DNA of 35,940 nt, from the NCBI GenBank assembly GCA_025210295.1, contig JAOASC010000022.1, positions 1 to 35,940 on the forward strand, in the 5' to 3' direction. This document shows, piece by piece, positions 8,623 through 17,046 of this stretch. Within the stretch, counting starts at the first letter, position 1. Every line of letters starts with the position of its first letter. Source of the stretch: Flavobacteriales bacterium (lineage in GTDB: Bacteria > Bacteroidota > Bacteroidia > Flavobacteriales_D > Parvicellaceae). A model generated the notes under the pieces. It saw nothing but the letters and a program-made list of their open reading frames with translations. It searched no databases and had not been told where the DNA came from. A program made the position numbers and the translations under genes.

Positions 8623-9573
8623 ATGGGAGCAAAAAAAACGTACAATGATTATCCTGCTTGGAAAGAGTTCCAAGCTTATTATCCTCAAGAGTTTAGGATA
8701 GATGAAAAAACTCAACCAATAGAAACTTATTGGGAGTGGGAGGAGTATTCTGTACATCTAGATCGTTATATCCCAGAGGTTAATAATAAAAAAGTTAAAA
8801 TTCTTCTTGTACATGGAGGAGGAGGAAACGGTCGGTTGATGGCTCCCATGGGAGTCGTGCTAAGTGGATTGGGTTATGAGTGTGTCGCTCCTGATATGCC
8901 AGGATTTGGTTTAACGGAAATTAGAAAACCTAACAGTTATAATACTTGGGTCGAACTAGTTGATGCTCTGGTTAACGCTGAGATGGAAAAAGATGGGAAG
9001 TCCATTATTCTTTGTGGCATAAGTTTAGGGGGAATGCTTGCTTACCATGCAGCATGCTTAAATAAAAATATTAAGGGGATTCTGGTTTCTAGCTTAGCCG
9101 ATACAGCAGATCCAAGAGTACAAATTCAATTGTCAAAAAACGAATTTTTAGGGAAAACTGGAGCTAAAACTCTAGGAGCATTAAAAACATTAACTGATAA
9201 TGTAAAGGTGCCGATAAAAATTACAACCAAAATGTGGGCAATGGCCAATGATCAAACCTTTGTTAAAAAGTTAAAGAAAGATAAAGTAGGATCTGGATCA
9301 TGGGTTTATTTAAAGTTTTTAAGAACATTATTTGAAGCGAAGCCTGCGATAGAACCAGAGGAGTTTAAAAACTGTCCTTTGTTTTTTTTCCAACCTGAGA
9401 AAGATTTTATTATCCCGTGGGAGATCTCTGAACCGTTTTATGATCGCCTTGCTTGTGAAAAAGAAATGATGTATTTAGAAAATTGTGGACATATCCCGAT
9501 GGAGAAACCTGGTGTTTTTCAGCTGAAAGACAAAGCGTTAGCTTTTATTGAAAAGATTGAAGCAACATTGTAA
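8623..9573 (+). CDS. Alpha/beta hydrolase
   Basis: A 316-residue serine hydrolase. The nucleophile elbow GISLGGM places Ser134. The oxyanion-hole strand is VHGGGGNGR near residue 64-72. A likely acid residue lies in PEKDFIIPW and the catalytic histidine in NCGHIPMEKPG near the end. No signal peptide is visible, so it is cytoplasmic. The substrate (an ester, lactone or similar) cannot be told. It is encoded 1 bp after the small membrane protein. Confidence 0.88.
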   Translation: MGAKKTYNDYPAWKEFQAYYPQEFRIDEKTQPIETYWEWEEYSVHLDRYIPEVNNKKVKILLVHGGGGNGRLMAPMGVVLSGLGYECVAPDMPGFGLTEIRKPNSYNTWVELVDALVNAEMEKDGKSIILCGISLGGMLAYHAACLNKNIKGILVSSLADTADPRVQIQLSKNEFLGKTGAKTLGALKTLTDNVKVPIKITTKMWAMANDQTFVKKLKKDKVGSGSWVYLKFLRTLFEAKPAIEPEEFKNCPLFFFQPEKDFIIPWEISEPFYDRLACEKEMMYLENCGHIPMEKPGVFQLKDKALAFIEKIEATL

Positions 9574-9606
9574 AAAACGAAAAATGATTTTTTTTGAAAA
9601 AAAATG

Positions 9607-9636
9607 TTGCAGATTAGAATAAAGTTAGTATCTTTG
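9607..9636 (+). promoter_or_regulatory. Bacteroidota-type promoter of tRNA-Ser
   Basis: TTG at 9607-9609 and TATCTTTG at 9629-9636 are separated by 19 nt, fitting the Bacteroidota primary sigma consensus. The tRNA begins 16 nt further on. Confidence 0.88.
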
Positions 9637-9652
9637 CCATCGCTAATGAAAC

Positions 9653-9737
9653 GGATAGTTGGCAGAGTGGTCGAATGCGCCGGTCTTGAAAACCGGTTTA
9701 CCGAAAGGTAACGGGGGTTCGAATCCCTCACTGTCCG
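9653..9737 (+). tRNA. tRNA-Ser (anticodon TGA)
   Basis: Acceptor arms GGATAGT and ACTGTCC pair with one G-T. The anticodon stem CCGGT/ACCGG holds loop CTTGAAA, anticodon TGA (Ser). A long variable arm (TTTACCGAAAGGTAAC) is typical of class II tRNAs, followed by the T-arm GGTTCGAATCC. The discriminator is G and CCA is not encoded. Confidence 0.97.
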
Positions 9738-9749
9738 CAAGAGAAAAAG

Positions 9750-9776
9750 AGGTCTGACTTTGTCAGGCCTTTTTTG
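9750..9776 (+). terminator. Rho-independent terminator after tRNA-Ser
   Basis: A 9-bp stem (AGGTCTGAC with GTCAGGCCT, one G-T pair) with a 3-nt loop is followed by a T-run, 12 nt after the tRNA. Confidence 0.9.
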
Positions 9777-9838
9777 TTTGTCGTTACTTGCTACAAATTT
9801 TAACAGTAATTAGTGATGAAGTCCTTTTTTTGAAAGAG

Positions 9839-10828
9839 CTAAAAAGGATTTGAAAAATTAGGGTTAGTGATAAACTTTTGGTCTGTTAACGAATGTAAAA
9901 AATTAATGAGGTCCAGTTTTTCTTTCGGTGTCAATGTAAAAGGTTGAATAAAATCACTTTGGTGTTTATGATTTTTTCCTCCTGAAGCGTAATGTTCAAT
10001 AACTTCTCGTAAAGTAGCTATACTGCCATCATGCATATAAGGAGCTGTTATCCCTATGTTTCTTAGAGAGGGTGTTTTAAAAATGGCTCTGTCTTTTTCT
10101 AATTCTGTAAGTCGCATTCTACCAGAATCAGCATATACTTTATAAAGACCATTATTGGTTAAACTGTAGTTTGTAAAGTTGTTTCCAGAATGACATTTCG
10201 TACAGTAAAGCTTTTGAGTAAAAATTTCTAACCCATTTTTTTCAGATTCATTTAAAGCATTTTGAACTCCTTTTTGAAATTGATCAAATGGAGCGTTTTT
10301 GCTAATGAGTGTTTTTTCAAAAGAGGCGATAGAATGTGCATAAACATATTCGTTGGGTTCAATTCCGTATGCTTTTTTACTGAGTTGATTATAAAAGTTA
10401 CTGTTCTTTAGTCGTTCAACCAGCAATAAAATATGAAAGTCAAACTCTTTATGTTCTTGAATGGGAACAAGGGTTTGAGCTTGAAGAGATGGGTTAACAC
10501 CGTCTAACAAAAATGATGTTTGGTTTTTAAAATTAACAAGAGTAGGTGAGTTTCGACTTACTCGCTGTCCTTTTATTCCTATGCTTTTTTTTAAACCATC
10601 AGTAAACGCTAAATGTTGTTGATGACAGGAGGAACACGAGATACTTGAATCTCTTGATAAGATGGGATCGTAAAACAAATGTCTGCCTAATTGGATAGCT
10701 GCAAGACTATCAACTGTTTCGTTTTTTTGATAAATAGCAACTTTTCTATAGTTGTATTGAGATTTGAAAGCAATAGTAGAACTGACTAATGCAAGCAAAA
10801 TTATCAGTGATAAAAATAGTTTCATCAT
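9839..10828 (-). CDS. Di-haem peroxidase-family protein (MauG/MbnH-like)
   Basis: An exported di-haem c protein of 329 residues from the tandem ATGs at 10828/10825; an in-frame TTG at 10855 only lengthens the signal peptide. The signal peptide ends near SSTIAF. Two haem-binding motifs are CSSCH and CTKCH, at residues 65-69 and 209-213 from this start. LGRHLFYDPILS, RNSPTLVN and TPSLRNIGITAPYMHDGS are standard for bacterial di-haem cytochrome c peroxidases and MauG/MbnH. The MbnP-like gene directly upstream favours an MbnH role: in known pairs MbnH oxidises a tryptophan of MbnP to kynurenine to make a copper site. It is the last gene of the copper-related operon. An ordinary peroxidase remains possible. 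Confidence 0.88.
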   Translation of the reverse strand: MMKLFLSLIILLALVSSTIAFKSQYNYRKVAIYQKNETVDSLAAIQLGRHLFYDPILSRDSSISCSSCHQQHLAFTDGLKKSIGIKGQRVSRNSPTLVNFKNQTSFLLDGVNPSLQAQTLVPIQEHKEFDFHILLLVERLKNSNFYNQLSKKAYGIEPNEYVYAHSIASFEKTLISKNAPFDQFQKGVQNALNESEKNGLEIFTQKLYCTKCHSGNNFTNYSLTNNGLYKVYADSGRMRLTELEKDRAIFKTPSLRNIGITAPYMHDGSIATLREVIEHYASGGKNHKHQSDFIQPFTLTPKEKLDLINFLHSLTDQKFITNPNFSNPF

Positions 10829-10874
10829 AGAAAAAAAGAGTCCTTTTAATACCAAAAGGGGGGACTAGTTAAGA

Positions 10875-11855
10875 TTAATAATTATTGACAGTAAATTTGA
10901 TGCTTTCTTTGGTTGATTTACCATCCGTAAAAGTCGCAACGTAAAATCCATCAGGAAGTTCTTTGTTGATAAAGAAATTACCTTCTGAAATAAGGTTGTC
11001 TTTTAATAAAACGATTTTACCATTGCTGTCAGTAATGATGACTGTCAACTTTTCGTTGGTGTGAAAGGTGTAATATATTGTTGGAGCATAGGCAATTGTA
11101 TAATCTACAAACAAATGATTAGGCGTGTTGGTAATTTCTGAAAAACCTACAGTTGGGCTCGCACTAAATACTGTATAGTCGTTAGTATTATCACATATTT
11201 CAGAATTAATTGAACCTCCATTATGTTGAATTCCATTGGAGACAAGGTCTATGTTTTGAATCCAGTCTGCAATGTTTGCATACATTTGCATTGTTATTGT
11301 ACCTCCGTTATCAGTAGCAGATATATTTACCGAAACAGGCCTTAAAAGGTGATTTCCTAAAGCATGAAACTGGAAAGCTTTATTAGGAACCCCATCGTTA
11401 TTAGAATCTACCATTCCATCAATCACAATAAAGAAGTAGCCAGATGGCCAGCCCCAATCCATAGATGGTGATTGGGAAGCTAAAGGGTGTGGAGCAGAAT
11501 AGTTACTCGTCCCTGAACCATTTGCTGCAGCATCAACACCTAAATTAAAATTAAACGCTTCTAAACTTGTTAAACTGTGCGTTCCTAAGTCGTAGTTTGA
11601 AATATTAGCGCTACCTAGTACATATTGATCCGTTAATGGAGTCGTTTGACCTCCGTCATGGGTAAAAGACATCCCAGAGAGGTAATACTGAACCCTACTG
11701 AATTTAACTACTTTTCCATCTGTGTTGGTATATAGTTGACCATACGAGAATGCTTGTCCTTGAAACTCATGTGTCATGGTTAATTCCACATTGGTTTGAG
11801 CTTGAATAGTTACTCCCAAAAAAAGGATGAGGATAAATGTTGCTGCGTTTTTCAT
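10875..11855 (-). CDS. MbnP-like copper-binding protein with T9SS sorting domain
   Basis: A 326-residue secreted protein: signal peptide 1-20 (ending TIQAQ), an MbnP-family domain to about 245, and a C-terminal T9SS-type domain ending LPDGFYVATFTDGKSTK. The MbnP signature is clear: KFSRVQYYLSGM near 51-62, MDWGWPSGYFF with Trp134 and Trp136, and FQFHALGNH near 160. In characterised MbnP a tryptophan is converted to kynurenine by MbnH to form a copper site; which tryptophan would be used here cannot be read from sequence. The gene sits between the cupredoxin oxidase (8 bp upstream) and the di-haem protein. The sorting domain predicts outer-membrane export to the cell surface. Confidence 0.88.
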   Translation of the reverse strand: MKNAATFILILFLGVTIQAQTNVELTMTHEFQGQAFSYGQLYTNTDGKVVKFSRVQYYLSGMSFTHDGGQTTPLTDQYVLGSANISNYDLGTHSLTSLEAFNFNLGVDAAANGSGTSNYSAPHPLASQSPSMDWGWPSGYFFIVIDGMVDSNNDGVPNKAFQFHALGNHLLRPVSVNISATDNGGTITMQMYANIADWIQNIDLVSNGIQHNGGSINSEICDNTNDYTVFSASPTVGFSEITNTPNHLFVDYTIAYAPTIYYTFHTNEKLTVIITDSNGKIVLLKDNLISEGNFFINKELPDGFYVATFTDGKSTKESIKFTVNNY

Positions 11856-11862
11856 AGCTAAT

Positions 11863-13080
11863 TTATTTTAAGATTAGTGTTTGCGTATATATTTTTTGAT
11901 TCAGTAGAATCTTAATCCAATAGACTCCAGATGCTTGATTAGATAAGTTAATGGAAGTTTGATTAAGGCCAACTTTGGCAGTGTATCGTTTGTTTAGGAT
12001 AGGTTTTCCTAAAAGGTTCATGACTTGAATATTGATATTTTGTGTTTGATTAATTTCGAATTCTAGAGAACAGAGCCCATTACTAGGAACAGGATATGTT
12101 TTTATTTTTGAAAGTATTGTTTCGTTTTCATTGTGATCTGAAAATCCTTCTATATTAACGGGGATTGTTTGCTGTCCAATATTGTTTTCTGTATTCAAAT
12201 TAAAATATTCAATTTGAATGACGTTTTGAAATTCAGTAATTGGTTCAATTAGGACACCATACCTTTCTCCTGGTAGAACAATTATGGTGTCATTAGCTTC
12301 TGGATTGGGTAATGGACGGCCGTCAGAAGATATGATTTGAGCGTTAAGTGCTTCAGGTAATACGATTTGATTTCCCAAATTTCCAATATTGGCAAATCTT
12401 AAATAGGTGGTTTCGTTAGCGTGATAATTAACTGCTGTACCACCAAAAGAAGCGTTTCCATTAATCAGAAAATATTGAGGAATATAGGTTAAAGGAGTGC
12501 TTTTGTCTTCCATTGTGTGATTTAAAATGGTATCATGATGCCATGTTGTGTCTATTTCCGATAGAAGAAATGCAGCTTCATTGTCGTATGAATAGCCGTT
12601 ATCCCAAGTAGTGTTGCTTCCGTTAGCGGGTTTTACAATTATTAGCCCATACATTCCAGCTTGCACATGTATAGGAGAAACAACATGGCAGTGATAAAGG
12701 TAAGTACCTGGATGAGGTGCTTTGAAATAATAACTAGCTGTATCATCATGAGCAATGGAGTAAGAAGTCATGGGAACACCATCATTTTGTTGGTTAACAT
12801 CTAATCCATGTAGATGTATTGTATGTGGAGGACCTTGAGAAAGGTTCCATAAATCTAACCGGACAGAATTTCCCTCATTAAATATAAGGGTAGGAGCAGG
12901 GAGGTCAATTAAACTTCCGATAAGTTCTGTATACCCCATCAGTTTTATCTTGTTTCCATCTGGTAAAGTAAAATGTTTAAAAACATCAATTTTGGAAATC
13001 AATAATTTTGAGACATCAATTTGCGAGTATGTTGTGAAATAGGATAGTAGTAATAGCAATAATATAGTTAATTGTTTCAT
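11863..13080 (-). CDS. Multicopper-oxidase-like multi-cupredoxin protein with T9SS domain
   Basis: A 405-residue secreted protein: signal peptide 1-19 (TYSQ end), two cupredoxin domains, and a T9SS C-terminal domain (KTYPVPSNGLCSLEF to the end). Domain one carries HTIHLHGLDV and then YHCHVVSPIHVQAGMYG, which supplies His, Cys, His and Met ligands for a type 1 copper. The pattern also resembles the first domain of nitrite reductases and two-domain laccases. The start ATG overlaps the stop of the upstream cupredoxin pseudogene (TAATG), so the two were translationally coupled. Neither gene carries a full classical set of oxidase motifs alone, so they may be two halves of one enzyme. Substrate is unknown. 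Confidence 0.82.
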   Translation of the reverse strand: MKQLTILLLLLLSYFTTYSQIDVSKLLISKIDVFKHFTLPDGNKIKLMGYTELIGSLIDLPAPTLIFNEGNSVRLDLWNLSQGPPHTIHLHGLDVNQQNDGVPMTSYSIAHDDTASYYFKAPHPGTYLYHCHVVSPIHVQAGMYGLIIVKPANGSNTTWDNGYSYDNEAAFLLSEIDTTWHHDTILNHTMEDKSTPLTYIPQYFLINGNASFGGTAVNYHANETTYLRFANIGNLGNQIVLPEALNAQIISSDGRPLPNPEANDTIIVLPGERYGVLIEPITEFQNVIQIEYFNLNTENNIGQQTIPVNIEGFSDHNENETILSKIKTYPVPSNGLCSLEFEINQTQNINIQVMNLLGKPILNKRYTAKVGLNQTSINLSNQASGVYWIKILLNQKIYTQTLILK

Positions 13081-13951
13081 TATGGGGAAATTAGTATTGT
13101 CGTTAGCATTCCATTGGGGTACAGTCCATTTCCTGTTACAGCAACAAGGTTGTGGTCGTGTATAGGGTATTCTCCCGGTTGATTAGGAATGATTTCCAAA
13201 ATCAATGTTTCCATGCTATAGATGGGAAAAGTATCTTTACTTCTGTTTAGGTGGTTGGGGTTTTTTGAAGAATATTTAATTGTTGCGTGATATCCGTGGA
13301 AATGTAAAGCGTGAATGCTTTGTCCCGTGTTACTGATAAAAAGGGATAAGGTGTCTCCCACATTTCCTGTAATTCTAGCCAGCGTATCGTTGTTGGTTTC
13401 AGGGTAACTATTCCCGTTAATGGTATAATAATTAGGCTGATAGGTGTTCCAGTCTGGAGCACCTCCTCCTAAAATAGATGTATTCCAACTGGATTAGATG
13501 TATTCCAACTGGATTGATGTGTTTTTAAATTCCAGAAAAAATTGTTGGGTGAATCATGAACAGCAATTAGCCCACTTAAGCCTGCATAGCTATATTGAGG
13601 GTAATTGGTCGGATCATAGTAAATGAAAGCGCCAATGTCTGTAAATTGATGATTGATTTGAATAGAATCTCCCGCAAGAATAACCGGAGTGCTATTTAAA
13701 ACCCCTTTGATTTCAAAACTATGGGGTACCGAATCAAAATTGACAATCCACAATTCTAAAACATCATTAACAGCTAGCTCAATTACTGGATTGTTAATTG
13801 AGAATGAATTGGATGCGTTAAAAGTTAGGTAGGGAAAACTGCTTCCATTATTCACGGCTAAGGAGTCTCCTAAAATGTATAGTTTTTCTTCTATAACAGC
13901 TGCTTGAATACAGCTGGTAATCATGAAAAAAAAGAAAATAATTCGTTTCAT
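13080..13951 (-). pseudogene. Two-domain cupredoxin gene broken by a 20-bp tandem duplication
   Basis: From the ATG at 13951 the frame encodes a signal peptide (about 1-17) and a first cupredoxin domain, then stops at 13469. Just before the stop, a 20-bp unit is present twice (13475-13514). Taking out one copy gives an open frame of 284 codons, reading on through WNTYQPNYYTINGNSYPE and GQSIHALHFHGYH to GEYPIHDHNLVAVTGNG, and ending at 13080. The second domain therefore supplies copper-ligand-like HFHG and HDH motifs. As sequenced, the product is a 160-residue fragment with a false tail. A weak GTG at 13361 could restart translation of the last 93 residues. Stops are absent from both halves, so the break is recent, reversible, or a sequencing error. 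Confidence 0.9.
13475..13514. repeat. Exact 2 x 20-bp tandem duplication
   Basis: Two identical 20-bp units lie head to tail, 13475-13494 and 13495-13514, each starting TAGATG and ending ACTGGAT. Because 20 is not a multiple of three, the extra copy shifts the frame of the cupredoxin gene. Confidence 0.97.
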
Positions 13952-14640
13952 TGTTTGATAAATTGTTGAGCGTTCACATAACCTTGATGACTTTCAGCTT
14001 GGATAGTATATATCCCCTTTGGAAGCTCAGAAATATTGATGACGAGATTGTTAATATTGTTGACTGTATGATGCTGAACAACTTGTCCAAATGTATTTAA
14101 AATGCGAAGCGTATTTATCTCGTGATGGCTGAGTGAAAGCGAAAGCCAATCTTGAGCTGGATTTGGAAATAAACGAATGGGCTTTGTTGCATTTTCTTTG
14201 ACACTAGTCATATTTACTGAATTTAATAACCACGTGACTGTATCGCCATCATCAGGAAAATTAGTGTCATAAACATAAACTCTGTATTTAACCATTCCTG
14301 TATTTCCCATAGGGTTAACAGTTAGTCGGGTATACCCATCCAAGTTACTGTGAATTGGAACCATAGGAGCTGTTGTTCCAACAGGGACAATAGATCCCAT
14401 ACAAAATCCTTGTATACACAGTAGTCCATCCCAAGTGCTGGGAATATCATTATAAACGACCTCAATTTCTAGGTTTACAGTATCAACCGAGGAGGAAATG
14501 AGCTGATCTATTTTTAAAATGGTCGTTGAATTCGCATCAATATCCTGAACAATAGAATCATTGGGACTGCAAGTAAACGTTTGTGAAATACAGTTTATAG
14601 AGATCAAGAGCTGGAGAAATAGGGGGAATAATTTTTTCAT
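13948..14640 (-). CDS. Secreted protein of unknown role with T9SS sorting domain
   Basis: A 230-residue protein with a signal peptide (1-20, ending NCISQ), a beta-rich middle of about 120 residues with a Cys pair (CIQGFC), and a clear type A T9SS domain from RLFPNPAQDWLSL (about residue 155) to the end. The middle, with DTVNLEIEVVYNDIPSTWDG and LDGYTRLTVNPMGNTG, resembles a small immunoglobulin-like or cupredoxin-like sandwich, but no copper ligands are evident. It is the first gene of the copper-related operon, and its stop overlaps the next start (ATGA). It may be a surface partner or carrier; function is not assigned. Confidence 0.8.
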   Translation of the reverse strand: MKKLFPLFLQLLISINCISQTFTCSPNDSIVQDIDANSTTILKIDQLISSSVDTVNLEIEVVYNDIPSTWDGLLCIQGFCMGSIVPVGTTAPMVPIHSNLDGYTRLTVNPMGNTGMVKYRVYVYDTNFPDDGDTVTWLLNSVNMTSVKENATKPIRLFPNPAQDWLSLSLSHHEINTLRILNTFGQVVQHHTVNNINNLVINISELPKGIYTIQAESHQGYVNAQQFIKQ

Positions 14641-15048
14641 GAGTTTAATTTTTTAGAGAATAGAGAAAGCTAATCATATTGGAAAGCACCAAGCCTTATG
14701 TTAGCTGTTATATGCTACACGGTGTTAGGGGGAAATAGGAAAGTAAAAAAGCCTAAGCAATTTTAGATCGAAAAATCAAGTGTCACATCATTTAATGCTT
14801 CTTGTATCTGTAGTGGTAGGGGGCAAGAGATTGTCCATAAAAATTGTTTTTTCTGAGGTAGAAGATAGTTTATATAAAAGATCCAAAAGTTCTTTTAAGA
14901 AACTGGAACTAAGTTAGTTGGTTTAGAACCTGTTGTCAATAGAAAAGTTTTTTCATAATAGGAATCCTAACGGAATTGATGGTTCCAATTGATGCTTATT
15001 GTATTAAAAGAAAATAACTACTTCTAGTTGAGGAACGGTTGTTTGGGG
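14641..15048. other. Intergenic stretch without a gene
   Basis: This 408-bp AT-rich gap separates the end of the secretion operon from the start of the copper-related operon. No credible ORF or RNA gene was seen. It should hold the copper operon's promoter, but no good TTG/TAnnTTTG pair was found on the minus strand. A 16-nt string at 14777-14792 repeats the one at 4539-4554 near the CRP-like dyad. Confidence 0.6.
15002..15029 (-). terminator. Weak terminator candidate after secretion operon
   Basis: On the minus strand AACTA-GAAG-TAGTT forms a 5-bp stem followed by ATTTTCTTTT, 20 bp after the last gene of the operon. The stem is short and AT-rich, so this is tentative. Confidence 0.3.
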
Positions 15049-15552
15049 TTAGCTTTCTTTTTCAAACTCTTTTTGTTCTGCTTTAAAGCTGATGATAATT
15101 TTATCCGAAAAAATTTCGTTGATGATGACTTCATTTTTAACATCACCTGCTTTGACAAGGTAGTCTTTATCATCGATTTTGAGGAGTCCTAACTGGTTAT
15201 TAATTACCCCAGAATATACTATTTTAGGCCACTTGATAACCGTCGTTTCTTTAGGTTTAATAGGGGAGGGAGTTCTTGTTTGTTGGCGATTTGTTGAAGA
15301 AAAAACAGGTGCCTGAGCGGTCACTTTATTTTTAGTCTTTTTGTTTAAAAAAGGGTCTCTATAGTTGAGTTGTAAATCACTTTTTTGTTGAGGTTTAAGC
15401 TTTAGTGGTGCAACTTGTGGAATGTATTGTGATACTTGGGTTGAATATTCTTCATCAGAAGCGTCCATATAGTCTATCCACTCTAAAGCAGAGTATCCCC
15501 ATACCAATACGGTAATAATAATTAATGCTATCGTTTTGTTTTTTTTATTCAT
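15049..15552 (-). CDS. GspC/PilP-like inner-membrane protein
   Basis: A 167-residue protein with one N-terminal membrane segment (about 6-22), a Pro/Lys/Gln-rich linker, and a small C-terminal beta domain. The YRDPFLNKK motif near 65-73 is the hallmark shared by GspC, PilP and related proteins. The end, KWPKIVYSGVINNQLGLLKI then DYLVKAGDVKNEVIINEI, fits the homology-region/PilP beta-sandwich that bridges the inner-membrane platform to the secretin. It is the last gene of the secretion operon, and its start overlaps the lipoprotein stop by 1 nt (TAATG). Confidence 0.8.
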   Translation of the reverse strand: MNKKNKTIALIIITVLVWGYSALEWIDYMDASDEEYSTQVSQYIPQVAPLKLKPQQKSDLQLNYRDPFLNKKTKNKVTAQAPVFSSTNRQQTRTPSPIKPKETTVIKWPKIVYSGVINNQLGLLKIDDKDYLVKAGDVKNEVIINEIFSDKIIISFKAEQKEFEKES

Positions 15553-16520
15553 TAAAGCACAATAAATGATTGGAAATAAGGCTGAGTAGATTGGTTACCA
15601 GCAGCATCATACGTTATTACAGTCCAGTAGTAAGTGCCACTGTTATTTGGGAGGGTTAAGGAGGTGTCTTGTTGTAGACTACCATAGCGACCAGTAGGGT
15701 TTTGAATCGTATCAGAATAAATAAAGATAGAGTCAAAAAGTGTACTCTGTACGGTTCCATTGTTGGCAGCTCTTGACCAAGTGAATTCATAAATACTGTC
15801 GGAGTATAGGTTGCCAGTAGATGCGTCGGGAAGACCTAAGTTGGGACGATTTGGAGACGTTAAATCAATATTAATAAGGAATTTGCTTGTATAGTTGGTT
15901 TCTGAGGGTAAATTGTTGATTCCTTTTACAGACCAACTATACTTTCCCTCTGGTAAATTGATAGGATTAGCGAGTTGTGTAGTGGTAAGGTTAGTGTCTA
16001 AAAAAATGGTTCCTGTATTCCAGTTTGTTCCAGATTTTAAAGTTAATTGATAATTTTCAGCCGCATATAAATCTTGCCAAGTAAAACTAAAGTTATTATT
16101 ATTGGTGTAGGTATTATTAATGGGATCGTAAAGGATGATTGTTTGAGAACTTAAATTAAAAGATGAATCGATTACGAGGCGCATGGTAGGGCTATAATTG
16201 GTTTCTGAAGAATTGTTTTCGGCTCTTACTTTCCATTCATATTCACCAGGGGATAGAGAGTACTGAACTGTTGATAGTGTTAGCGATGAATCTATGTATA
16301 GCGTACTAGGGTTATTCAATGATGGACAACCAATGAGCATACGATAATTGGTCGCACCATCTACATCTTCCCAGTCGAAAGTGATGTTTAAGTTGGTAGA
16401 GATAGCGTTGTTGGCAGGAGTAATCAATGTAATTGACTGTTCTTCAAGATTTTTCTCGAAAAAATCCTTACAAGCGCTAAGGCTGACAACTAATAATAAT
16501 AGTCCAATAAGTCTAGGCAT
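15552..16520 (-). CDS. Lipoprotein with three FN3-like repeats in secretion operon
   Basis: A 322-residue protein from the ATG at 16520. An ATG at 16553 also exists but would overlap the previous gene by 41 nt, against 8 nt for the chosen start. The lipobox LSACK gives a lipid-anchored Cys. The mature part has three repeats of about 90 residues, each with a FDWEDV/FTWQDL/FTWSRA strand and a later YEWKV/YSWSV/YYWTV strand, in the style of fibronectin III or Ig-like domains. It lies between the PilO-like and GspC-like genes, where typical systems have no such gene. It may anchor the secretin to the outer membrane in place of a pilotin, or bind exported cargo; both are guesses. Confidence 0.75.
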   Translation of the reverse strand: MPRLIGLLLLVVSLSACKDFFEKNLEEQSITLITPANNAISTNLNITFDWEDVDGATNYRMLIGCPSLNNPSTLYIDSSLTLSTVQYSLSPGEYEWKVRAENNSSETNYSPTMRLVIDSSFNLSSQTIILYDPINNTYTNNNNFSFTWQDLYAAENYQLTLKSGTNWNTGTIFLDTNLTTTQLANPINLPEGKYSWSVKGINNLPSETNYTSKFLINIDLTSPNRPNLGLPDASTGNLYSDSIYEFTWSRAANNGTVQSTLFDSIFIYSDTIQNPTGRYGSLQQDTSLTLPNNSGTYYWTVITYDAAGNQSTQPYFQSFIVL

Positions 16521-17046
16521 TCTTCTTAATGTTTTGAAAATAGACGGTTGCATATAATTTTTTTTGATGGTGTAAAAGATTGTGTTTTAATTCAAATTGG
16601 ATTGAAGCTAAATTCGCTTGATCAAATTGAGATTCTAATTGGTGAATTAAGCTTAATAAGTCAATGAAACTCCCTTCTAGTTCAAAAACTCCTGTAATCA
16701 CAGTATATTGTCCTTGTTGGTATTGATGTGGAGCTGGAACACGAGTTATTTTAATGGGAAATTCTTTTTTTAGCTGTTCTATTTGCTCCATTAATAGCTG
16801 TTGAATTTGTCCAGCATGAACTTCCTTGTCGATAATGAGTTGGTCTAGTTCTTTAGATTGGGCTTTTACATTAACCAATAGAGCATTATAATCAATATCG
16901 TTATTGGATAATTGTAATAGCTCTTCATATTCTTGTTTTAATTTAAAGGTATTCCCTAGTGTATTCTTGAAAATGTAATTCCCAAAAAAGAGTACCAATA
17001 CTACAATTAATACAAATGATATTTTATTTGAAATTTGATTATTCAT
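16513..17046 (-). CDS. PilO/GspM-like assembly-platform protein
   Basis: A 177-residue bitopic protein: one N-terminal membrane segment (about 8-29), a coiled-coil stretch (about 35-110, rich in Leu/Gln/Glu), and a ferredoxin-like C-terminal part with YTVITGVFELEGSFIDLLSL and the closing YATVYFQ strand. This is the layout of PilO and GspM, which pair with PilN/GspL in the inner-membrane ring of type IV pilus and type II secretion machines. It overlaps the upstream GspL-like gene and the downstream lipoprotein gene by 8 nt each. Confidence 0.8.
   Translation of the reverse strand: MNNQISNKISFVLIVVLVLFFGNYIFKNTLGNTFKLKQEYEELLQLSNNDIDYNALLVNVKAQSKELDQLIIDKEVHAGQIQQLLMEQIEQLKKEFPIKITRVPAPHQYQQGQYTVITGVFELEGSFIDLLSLIHQLESQFDQANLASIQFELKHNLLHHQKKLYATVYFQNIKKNA

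Noticed and set aside
9519..9740. 73-codon minus ORF over tRNA-Ser
   Set aside because: It is antisense to the hydrolase end and the tRNA, a common false frame over tRNA genes.
13247..13462. 71-codon minus ORF in the broken cupredoxin gene
   Set aside because: It uses a frame other than the restored one and has no recognisable domain; the restored frame explains the region.
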